A stretch of 64,000 nt of DNA from Symbiodinium kawagutii (Eukaryota > Sar > Dinophyceae > Suessiales > Symbiodiniaceae): positions 1,038,620 through 1,102,619 of the forward strand of contig VSDK01003676.1 in NCBI GenBank assembly GCA_009767595.1, read 5' to 3'. Of the stretch, positions 56,222 to 64,000 are shown in pieces. Under the pieces are notes generated by a model. The model searched no databases. It was not told the DNA's origin and saw only the letters and a list, made by a program, of their open reading frames with translations. A program made the position numbers and the translations under genes. Numbering within the stretch: the first letter of the stretch is position 1; each line of letters starts with the position of its first letter.

Positions 56222-56294
56222 CATGTTGATGATGCTGGAGTTGATACTCCAGCTCGGCGGCGCGGCGAGCCAAGGACCGCCATGCAGACCGATC
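56222..56294 (-). CDS. Candidate coiled-coil exon on - strand
   Basis: Acceptor gctttacag, then DRSAWRSLARRAAELEYQLQ and HHQH, ending CATG before GTGCCT. 73 nt, leaving one extra base. Heptad-like Leu/Ala spacing with Arg and Glu suggests a coiled coil. The intron's first bases belong to an M2 element. The overlapping + frame is of poorer quality. Product unknown. Confidence 0.5.
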
Positions 56295-56383
56295 CTGTAA
56301 AGCAACCTGCAAGCAGCCATGGGAAGAGCTGGGATCCGCAACCATGGGGCAGATCAACCGCTGGGAGTATCATAAACGTTTCT

Positions 56384-56481
56384 GGCTGGTGGATTGAAAC
56401 AATTTCTATTTTCTCTCTAGCAATTATTGACAAGTGGTTGGTTGACTACTATTTCTTAAAGGGGTTGAAACCACCAATCAG
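56384..56481. repeat. M3 short inverted-repeat element
   Basis: GGCTGGTGGATTGAAACAAT at the left and GGGGTTGAAACCACCAATCAG at the right, with the family core gtggttggttgactac. Confidence 0.8.
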
Positions 56482-57342
56482 GTTTGCATTATAGTGACTG
56501 CTATGGAATAGCCATGTGGAAGATCACAGCAATTGGGGATTAAATATGAGGACCTTGGTAGTACATGACCATGGGGGATGGCGCGCATTGGTATATGTCA
56601 AACGTGCTGATCCCTTAGTGAATGCCTTGCAAACAGCAACCATTGGTCAGTTGTCGGGTTCGAGTATCTCCACATCAGTCACTCAGTAGTCGCAGGGATT
56701 GCCGAAAGTATTCCCAGGCAATGGATCACGTTTCAGCCTACCTTTGTTGCTGATCGGTTGGCTGATCTTTTTGGGATGGCTTCATATCATCACCACCAAG
56801 CACTCATGATGGCTTTCTTGGATATCAACTGTAGCAAAACTATTTCGATTCATGGTCATGAAGAGTTTCCCTTGTTGGATCGTCATCCAGGATCAAAAAC
56901 ATTAAGGTCCAACGGTCCAACTATAGATCACTGTCACCTCAACTTCTTTGTTGCCCTACCCTTTCCAGTTACCTTTTTAACAGGTCACCATCCCTCTTTG
57001 GGGTTGCCTACAATTTAGGTAACTGGAAGTGTAGGCTACCGGTAGGATTAGATATTAACAATTTCCCTTGCAAAGCCTGGATGAGTATATAATGGCCAGC
57101 AGAGCTGGGTGGCCCAAAAGGCCTCCCGTCCACCAGTTTGGATAAGGCATGGAGCATGCAGAGGAAAATTTGGGTAAATGCTCTATATAGTAGATGGAAA
57201 AAAGGAAAAAAAATCATGGCAAAATGTGGGACCAGTTTCTGTTCTACATCTTGGAGAATGCTCTAGGTCAATGCATAATTTTGTGAATCAGAGAGAACCT
57301 ACGAACATCAATGTAGAAAACCATACAGTATGATCTCAGTAG

Positions 57343-57428
57343 TGACCCTGAAAAAGGTAGATGTTTACCCGCCAAACTCTGGGTTATAACCATTTATAAC
57401 CTACAAAAAATGATGGTTTTTAGGGGCC
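57343..57428. repeat. M4 element, diverged and partly truncated
   Basis: GTGACCCTGAAAAAGGTAGATG, ggttataacc and CAAAAAATGATGGTTTTTAGGG follow the M4 core, but the CTACCATGAGC end is lost. A further M4-like fragment is at 55497-55550. Confidence 0.6.
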
Positions 57429-57628
57429 AAGAGCCGCGTGTGCCTAGCAACTTCCTCATCGATGTTGCGCTGATTGCCCTGACCTGCCACTGGGCAGCTG
57501 GCGCTCTAAGGTTTGAAACGAAGAAAGGTCGTAGGACGGCGGGAACCTGCGTGGGTACGACCGCTGGCCTGAGTGCATCACTGGGTTGTAGCTTAGAACA
57601 TAGACCTTGGAAACCTGGCTAAGTTACC

Positions 57629-60349
57629 ATGATCAGGGAAGCTATAGCTCACATAGCACAATGGGCCCCACCTACCATTTTTGGCAGTCTCCCTCGCAAA
57701 ACCGCCAAAGACCTTTGGTTTTCGATTCAGTTGTGCATTGAGGACCATTATTTCACAGGGGTCCCCCTCACGGGGTGCATGCTGGACCTCACCAAAGCTT
57801 TTAACTGCTTACCAAGGGTGCCACTGCTGGGTGTGTGTGCCAAGCTGGGCATTTCGACTCCTGTTATCAGGGGATGGACTTCTGCTTTGACGCAGATGCA
57901 ACGTCGCTTTGTGGTGCGGGGCGGCACCAGCCCGCCGCTGCTCAGTACGACTGGGTACCCTGAAGGTTGTGGCCTTAGCGTATTGGCTATGCTGGCTTGC
58001 AATTATTTGGCGGTTGAATGGCTGCGAGTGAAGGCACCGTCATGTTGTTTATGGTCGTACGTCGACAACCTCGAGCTAACTGCGGGGGACGAACACGATT
58101 TGTTGACTGGTTATGCTGCTTTACAAGATTTTTGTTCTGAGATGGACCTTGAGGAAGATCAGAGCAAGACCTTTTTTTGGGCCAACAATCCTGCGGCACG
58201 CCATACACTCCGGGTTCAGGCACATCCCCTTCGTGGTAGTGCAAGAGACTTGGGTGGACATGTCCAGTACACCAGACAAACAACTAACTCCACTATTGTG
58301 AACAAGATAGCTGCTTTTGACCAACGATGGGGAGCTTTGACTAGGTCTCGGGCAACCTTTGTGCAGAAACTGCGGATTCTGTCAACGGTGGTATGGGCAA
58401 ACACACTCCACGGGATATCATCGGCACATGTAGGTGATACACACTTTGATCATCTTCGCACACAGGCTGTTAGAGCTTTGCAAGAGCATCATCCCGGTAC
58501 CTCCCCAATTGCCTTGTTGTCACTTGCAGCGGGACCTCTTTCTGACCCAGGATACTATGCAGTGTGGAACACCATTTTGGATTTCAGACAGTATGTCCCT
58601 ATGAGTTATGCTTGGGCTGTCCTAGATGAACTGAGTCAACCCACCTCCCGCAAACGGCCCCCGGCCGGTCCATGTTCAGTGTTGCTGCAGCGGTTGGAGC
58701 AACTGGGTTGGCATTGGGACCAAGGTTTCATTGATCAGTTTGGGATACCAATCAATCTATGGGATTGCTGTATTCAAGAGCTTGGGACAAGAGTCCGTGA
58801 AGCATGGCAACAAGTGGTCATGGTCCAACTGGAGGGCCGCAAGACTTTCCATGGGGCTTCCATGATGCATGCAGGCTTCACTCAACGTACTAAGCTCCTA
58901 GACCCGTCCAAGGCCAAGTTGCTTCGTCAATCATTAGTGGGTACCTTTTACACTGCTGATCGGTTGAAACATCGGGACCCTGAAGCCACTGATTTTTGTC
59001 ACTATTGCGGGAAGCAAGATAGTCCTTTTCATCGGCATGTTGAGTGTGAGCATTTTCATGCAGAGAGATGTCTTACGCCTTCACAGCAGTCACAGCTTGC
59101 TGACATGCCTTTGGTCACAGGTAGCCACGGATGGTTTGCACCGCCTCCCACACTGTTGGCCTTTCGTCGCAAACTTGCTACTATAGTTGATACTACGGAT
59201 GTGATATATGTGCCCCCACAGCTTCCTGACCAGGTTGACCTTTTTACTGATGGGTCATGTTTGCATGCCACTGATGCTTTTCTCCGGTTAGCCACATGGG
59301 GTGTTGCGTGTGCCACTCCTGCAGGGGCCGAGGAGCATGTTGCCATTGCGTCAGGGGTAGTTGTAGGAATCCATCAAACAGTTTCCCGTGCTGAACTCAC
59401 AGGGGTCATTGCAGCACTTCGTTGGGTCATGGTGGTTCAGAGACCTTTTCGCTTGTGGATTGACAATCAGTATGTCTGGAAGAAGTTGTCACGCATGTGG
59501 CAATCAGAGACTTGGTATAGCAAGCCAACTTCGCCCAATCATGATTTGCTTGACACGCTTTTTACTTTGGTTTTGCAGGTGCGACCTTTTCATTTGGGGA
59601 CCCTCAAAGTGGTTAGCCACCAAGTTGTTAGCAACTTGACCCCCATTGAACAGTGGGTGTGCCTTGGGAATGAAGCGGCCGATCGGGCCGCTGAACAAGC
59701 TCTGTGGAGTGAACCAGAGTTGCGACGACTGCATGGGAACCTTGTTGAAGAGGTCCAGTCCATGACGTCACTCATCGACAATCTGCATACAACCATTGTG
59801 AACATCGGTGAGAAGGTGGTCAAGGAAGTGTCCCCTGCTGCCGAAGCTTCAGTTTCCGTGGTGGAGGCCCCTTCAGTCCCGGCACCTTTTCAACCTTGGC
59901 CTTTCCCTGTTGACCTTCCAGCTGCAGCTCGTAAGTATGTGATTGATGATTGGGGTTTTGTTCAACCTTGGCTTCAAACCCTTCAAGAAGGAGAACATGT
60001 ACGTATGTGGTCATGGCATCAAATCTATGCAGATTTCCAGTTGCATTTCCCAGGCAAGGGTCCGTGGCACAATTTGGATCGACAGCGCTGGGAGAGTGGA
60101 GACACTATGCCCGATGTTCCTTTCACTAAACGGTCTCGCTGGCTTACTGACTATCTTCAAGGGATTGCGAAGGTGTTGGATCTTTGCTTACCGTGGTGTA
60201 AGGCTCAACCGGCCTCTAATGTTCTGGCTTTCTGGACCAACTGCATCAATGTGCGGGTGGACAATGATCGACAACTGGCAGTCGACAAATGGCTATCGAA
60301 TACCAAGGCAGTCTACAAATGTTCCAAAGACTTGCATGTCTTGACATAG
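57629..60349 (+). CDS. LINE ORF2 fragment: reverse transcriptase, CCHC-like knuckle, RNase H
   Basis: 906 codons from ATG to TAG without interruption. The RT begins part-way: GSLPRKTAKDLW is a late form of the finger motif, then motif A LDLTKAFNCLPR (Asp53), motif B YPEGCGLSVLAM (about 110-121), motif C SYVDNLELTAG (about 142-152; YVDN in place of the usual Y/F-A-D-D), then thumb. A zinc knuckle-like CHYCGKQDSPFHRHVEC lies near 456-472. RNase HI follows: FTDGSCL (about 540), RAELTGVIAAL (about 587, catalytic Glu), LWIDNQYVW (about 610), LGNEAADRAAE (about 680). The C-terminal ~200 residues are uncharacterised. The upstream endonuclease and first RT motifs are absent; a stop lies just before the ATG. 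This is 5' truncation typical of LINE insertions. The changed second Asp of motif C (Asp to Asn) would impair RT if real. Confidence 0.85.
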   Translation: MIREAIAHIAQWAPPTIFGSLPRKTAKDLWFSIQLCIEDHYFTGVPLTGCMLDLTKAFNCLPRVPLLGVCAKLGISTPVIRGWTSALTQMQRRFVVRGGTSPPLLSTTGYPEGCGLSVLAMLACNYLAVEWLRVKAPSCCLWSYVDNLELTAGDEHDLLTGYAALQDFCSEMDLEEDQSKTFFWANNPAARHTLRVQAHPLRGSARDLGGHVQYTRQTTNSTIVNKIAAFDQRWGALTRSRATFVQKLRILSTVVWANTLHGISSAHVGDTHFDHLRTQAVRALQEHHPGTSPIALLSLAAGPLSDPGYYAVWNTILDFRQYVPMSYAWAVLDELSQPTSRKRPPAGPCSVLLQRLEQLGWHWDQGFIDQFGIPINLWDCCIQELGTRVREAWQQVVMVQLEGRKTFHGASMMHAGFTQRTKLLDPSKAKLLRQSLVGTFYTADRLKHRDPEATDFCHYCGKQDSPFHRHVECEHFHAERCLTPSQQSQLADMPLVTGSHGWFAPPPTLLAFRRKLATIVDTTDVIYVPPQLPDQVDLFTDGSCLHATDAFLRLATWGVACATPAGAEEHVAIASGVVVGIHQTVSRAELTGVIAALRWVMVVQRPFRLWIDNQYVWKKLSRMWQSETWYSKPTSPNHDLLDTLFTLVLQVRPFHLGTLKVVSHQVVSNLTPIEQWVCLGNEAADRAAEQALWSEPELRRLHGNLVEEVQSMTSLIDNLHTTIVNIGEKVVKEVSPAAEASVSVVEAPSVPAPFQPWPFPVDLPAAARKYVIDDWGFVQPWLQTLQEGEHVRMWSWHQIYADFQLHFPGKGPWHNLDRQRWESGDTMPDVPFTKRSRWLTDYLQGIAKVLDLCLPWCKAQPASNVLAFWTNCINVRVDNDRQLAVDKWLSNTKAVYKCSKDLHVLT

Positions 60350-60440
60350 AACGGAGTTCAGACCCTGTGTGGGTCGGGTGTGAAGCATGCTCCACCAGTG
60401 GGTCGTGCGTGCTTTGATCATCGGCAAAAGCGGCAAAAGT

Positions 60441-60540
60441 GGTGGTTTCTCAGAATAGGGGTGCCCCAAAAATGGTTGGTTATGACTATAAATGACTACT
60501 AGTGGATGATTGGGGGGTACCCCTATTCTAAGAAACACCC
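60441..60540. repeat. M2 element, full copy (best terminal repeats)
   Basis: GGTGGTTTCTCAGAATAGGGG at the left and the reverse complement of CCCCTATTCTAAGAAACACCC at the right, about 27 bp of imperfect inverted repeat; 100 bp in all. It lies 91 bp after the LINE stop codon. Confidence 0.9.
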
Positions 60541-61015
60541 ATGTTTTTCCTTTAGAATCGTTCTCCCACCAAGTATGTCTAGGATGCTGCGCCATATTCA
60601 AAATTTCTGAAGATATCGATTTTGTATGCTGATTTTGGATTTGCTGGCGAGGGTTTTTCAATTGAGATTGCTTTACAGCCAGTACATTTTTTGGGGTGTT
60701 CAATTTTAATTCACCAAGAATGAAGCCAGTCAACAGCACATGTGGTTCCCAAATTCTGCGATGCAGGGTGTCGCGCAGGCCCTCTGGGATTGTGAGCAAC
60801 GGCCATAGCTTTGACGTCATGGTTCCATCCTCGTGACAGTGCTCAGCTTGGTGCCATATCAGTTGCTTGCCCAGGGGCCCCCCAGTTCTCCGCAGGATGC
60901 CGCAAATCGTTGAAGCAGCAAAGAAAGCGGGGAAATTGCGCAAGGTGCGGATGCTGCTAAGCAGCTCTGAACTGAACGGCGAGTGCTGCGAAACAGATCA
61001 TAGAGCATCATTCAG

Positions 61016-61119
61016 AGCTAGTTGGTAGCTTAAACTTGTTATAAACATGTTTGAACTTCCCCAACTTGGCATGGATGATTGACTAATATTTTTCTGAGGG
61101 GGTTGAAACCACCAACCAG
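61016..61119. repeat. M3 short inverted-repeat element
   Basis: AGCTAGTTGGTAGCTTAAAC at the left, GGGGGTTGAAACCACCAACCAG at the right, and the family core gattgactaatatttttctg. Confidence 0.75.
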
Positions 61120-61750
61120 ATAAACATTGTTTGGTGACAGGTTGGGTTCCATATTTGCTTGTCTGTTCCCAGTTTGTACCATGGAGTTTTAAGGATTCTG
61201 GTGTAATTTACGGATGCCGTGTTGCTACTGTTGATCCATGAAATGATTGCGTATGTGCAGTGTTGAACGCTCTTTCTCCCTCTCTCTCTCTCTCTCCAGA
61301 TGTGCAAAACATAATTTCTTAAGCCCAAACGAGACTGCACTCGGCATCCCTTGGTCGATTCAATTCCCGCAGAACAGTAAATACAATCAGTTGAGTCACT
61401 TGGTATCCTGACTTCTTCTATGAGAATTGAGGGGTTCATCAGAGGGGTGTCCATCACCATCGGCAGCAAACTATTGATTAAAGATGAAGATTTCATTGGA
61501 TGTCAGAAGCCAAATCTGACACATTGTGGGCTGCTGGTCATGTTGCCATTCTGGCTTCATTTGAAGGCAACTTGAACAATCGTTTCCCAGCTGCTTGTAG
61601 CTACTCTAGCTACAGTTACCCTTGGGGCATCTTCTCATAGCTGGCACGGCCCTTGCCTGAGGAGGGAGCAGTGAATCGTGTCTTCCAGGATGCCGAGGCA
61701 TGGGGCGGTCCATTTTTTTGAGAACAACATGCGCTGTTCTTGGCGCAAAT

Positions 61751-61985
61751 ATGCAAAACCATGGCTGGCTGGTGGTTTCAAACATTTTTTGTCCCTAGTG
61801 GTTATCACCAATTGGTTGGTTGACTCATATTTTTGTTAGCGGTTGAAACAACCAACCAATGCAAAACCATAGTGGGAAGCTAACCATGTATAGCTGGTTT
61901 CCCATGATGTCCGTATTAAAATGGTGATAATCCATTTCCAGGTTAGTTAACCAGAGGGTATGCAAAACCATAGTGAATATTTTTG
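61751..61985. repeat. M3 element and a second insertion bounded by three direct repeats
   Basis: ATGCAAAACCAT occurs at 61751-61762, 61859-61870 and 61970-61981 (the last two extended to ATGCAAAACCATAGTG). Between the first two lies an M3 element (61763-61858, GGCTGGCTGGTGGTTTCAAAC to GGTTGAAACAACCAACCA). Between the last two lies a different ~94-bp segment (61876-61969). Confidence 0.85.
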
Positions 61986-62658
61986 GTGATCACTCATTAC
62001 ATTACTGAGTGCGTGGTCAGTGAGTAACTTTTGTTGTGTTTGCTTTTGGATTTGTCGGCTTCTCGCTCCCATGGGCAGGCAAAAAGCATTTAATTTGACT
62101 AAAGATCATTTAATATTTCATTTTGTTTCACCAATCACATATGGATATCCACCAAAATAGCGATACCCAAAAAACCATTGGTTTGTAATATATTTCCATT
62201 AGAAATGGCCATATTAGGGGTTTGATAATGTTTGACCCATACCCATCTATTAAGACCATATCAGTGACACCTGTCGTTGACAGATTCCCACGCGGTGGAT
62301 GCCCATAGCCTGCTGGCGACGCTCCCGCGCTCAGTCCATGAAGCGGAAGGCTCGGCAAGAGCGCGTGAAGCCGTCGCTGGGACAAGCAACGAGCAGCAAG
62401 GGGAGCAACGGAACCAGGGACAAATGGGGTTTAATGGTGGGTAATACAATGGCTAAAGTAGGGATGAGCAACTAAATAGCCAACTAATAAGTGGTTAATG
62501 GTTAATGATGGTTGGTTAATGATGGTTGGTGGTGGGTAGTAGTACCTTAACAAATTTCAGTCCATAATAAATTACTAAGCTCCCCATGGATTAATGGTGG
62601 TTGGTAGTAGTATTATAGTGCCTTAACAGTTTTCATAACCAACTTATCAAGCTAAGTA

Positions 62659-62922
62659 GTGGTTAATAGTTCCTGTTCGGGAGCGTGTCTACGTGATTTC
62701 CTTGCTGGCATCATGGGCACCGATTGGGTTCATCGTTGTACCTTTCAGGTTCGGTTTCTGCTCTTTCAAGCTTGTGGGAACAATCACGTTGAAGACCTTC
62801 TGAGAGAGGCCCCTTTGTCTTTCACACCTTTTCATGAGTTGCATATTGTTTCTGAAGTTTCACGGTTGCCCGATGCGTGGGCTAGTGAGATGACGTCACT
62901 CACTGATGCGCTGGTTGACTGA
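62659..62922 (+). pseudogene. Coding fragment, possibly retroelement-derived
   Basis: An 87-codon open frame without a proper start reads VRFLLFQACGNNHVEDLLRE, FTPFHELHIVSEVSRLPDAW and EMTSLTDALVD before TGA. It is strongly protein-like. Its last part shares the 13-base word ATGACGTCACTCA with the LINE ORF at 59762 (MTSLIDN versus MTSLTDA), and both lie in a similar helical context, so it may be a fragment of a related LINE. It may equally be a host exon. Confidence 0.35.
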
Positions 62923-62986
62923 CCATTAGTTCTTGGTTGGGGCCGAAGGCTCGCTTTTAGCACTTGGCTAAACTCACAGAGAAGGC

Positions 62987-62994
62987 GATGGAGA

Positions 62995-63025
<31 letters not shown>
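62987..63025. repeat. GA microsatellite
   Basis: (GA)n with one GATA interruption, directly preceding the 52-bp minisatellite. Confidence 0.9.
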
Positions 63026-63328
63026 TGGTTAATAGCGGGGATTAGTTATTGGACGACCAATTAATAGGGCTTCATAGTGGTTGATAGTCGGGATTAGAAA
63101 CTGAACGACCAAATAATAAGGCTTAATAGTGGTTGATAGCCGGGATTAGTCAGTGAACAACCAACTAACAAGGCTTAATAGTGGTTACTAGTGGGGATTA
63201 GTAGTTGAATAACCAACTAATAAGGCTTAACAGTGGTTAATAGTGGGGAGTAGTAACTGCATAACAAATTAAGAGGCCTAGCAGTGGTAAATAGTAGGGA
63301 TTAGGAATGAATAACCAACAAAGCAGCT
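63024..63328. repeat. 52-bp minisatellite, about 5.8 units
   Basis: Units beginning AGTGGTTAATAG-GGGGATTAG start at 63024, 63076, 63128, 63180, 63232 and 63283. Each continues with a ...gaaccaactaataaggctta type sequence. Units differ at 10-20 percent of positions. No coding frame. Confidence 0.9.
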
Positions 63329-63946
63329 AATAATACTTGATCTATTTTTGAGGCTATACTCCCTGGATTTGATGGTCACCAGCTATCGAACAAGTTAAGT
63401 GGGGGTGGTCGATGAATAGTGTGAATCTATCATCATAGGACGAATCAATCTAAATCTCACACCGGTATGTAGTGATGAGTTCTGAAGTGTGTCATTGCTA
63501 ATGTTGGCTATCATTGGGACCTATGGAACCTACCTGTTTCCCGGGCAATATCACACATGGGAGGTTTCGAAAACAGCCCACGGAAGAAGTGAAACAGCAA
63601 CACGACTACGTAGAGCAACGTTTGTTGAACCTCGCATTTCCTAGAAATCACGGCAGGTAGTGAAGTAGTGGTGCTGATCCAAAGTCGTTACACTTCTGTT
63701 GTTCTTGATCGTAAGGGTGAAGTGTACTGATCCACAACAACAGAAAGTAGAGAAGCAACAATAGCCCGGAGATACCATCATTGTCAGGTATGAATACTGG
63801 TGCTTAGCCCTTGAGTCACAAACCGGGTGCGGTAGACAATTGCTATTGCTATGCCAAAGGTCTTGGAATGTTTAGTGCCTCATTTTGCGGAGCTTCCCCA
63901 TCACTACAGCACCCTCAAATCCGGCTCATTTTACGATGCATAATGC

Positions 63947-63949
<3 letters not shown>

Positions 63950-63979
<30 letters not shown>
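63950..63979. repeat. TC microsatellite
   Basis: (TC)n run near the window end. The preceding 63330-63949 holds nothing recognised. Confidence 0.9.
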
Positions 63980-63985
<6 letters not shown>

Positions 63986-64000
63986 TTACTCTCATGGGCT

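Larger units (their letters stand above)
60541..62640. other. No gene recognised; short elements
   Basis: Two M3 elements and an adjacent insertion (listed separately). A - strand open frame at 60293-60943 runs across the LINE end and the M2 element and is not believed. An M1-like right end (tgataatgtttgacccatacccat) lies at about 62223-62246. Confidence 0.5.

Noticed and set aside
60293-60943. 216-codon - strand frame
   Set aside because: Crosses the LINE 3' end and an M2 element antisense; composition is not protein-like.

Overview
The window looks like nuclear DNA of a dinoflagellate, most probably Symbiodiniaceae or a relative. The reasons are very low gene density, introns and intergenic DNA packed with short inverted-repeat elements and simple repeats, GC-rich exon-sized islands in AT-richer DNA, and retroelement proteins of a kind I associate with dinoflagellates (a cytosine-5 DNA methyltransferase linked to a tyrosine recombinase, and an RNase H-bearing LINE). 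This assignment is inference from style and content; there is no rRNA or spliced-leader gene to fix it.

Layout. 1-8.2 kb: repeat-rich DNA with two exon-like islands. 8.27-9.43 kb: a ~1.16-kb inverted repeat (foldback element) built of TGTCATTTTT-like words. 9.5-16.75 kb: a large decayed retroelement encoding a lysine-rich Gag-like ORF, a second ORF of unknown role, a long ORF with a complete-looking C5-MTase domain, and a tyrosine recombinase split by a frameshift; no reverse transcriptase core is visible. 16.8-57 kb: sparse host DNA. The one confidently recognised host gene is a mitochondrial-type ribosomal protein uS8 (30810-31199). Around it are splice-bounded coding-like islands that look like exons of multi-exon genes, including two phase-compatible exon pairs (21662-21740 with 22032-22206; 30137-30266 with 30522-30560). 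A pure 111-unit CAG tract lies at 46.8 kb. 57.6-60.35 kb: a 5'-truncated but open 906-codon LINE ORF (RT, CCHC-like knuckle, RNase H). 60.4-64 kb: more short elements, one possible retroelement coding fragment and a 52-bp minisatellite.

Cross-cutting theme. At least five families of ~80-130-bp terminal-inverted-repeat elements (called M1-M5 here) recur over the whole window. Several lie in predicted introns or abut predicted exons, and M3 often starts near GT and usually ends in AG. That makes introner-like behaviour (intron creation or extension by short transposons) the most interesting hypothesis. Exon calls come from open frame, AG/GT borders and composition only; GC-rich islands here often look coding on both strands, so strand is uncertain unless stated.
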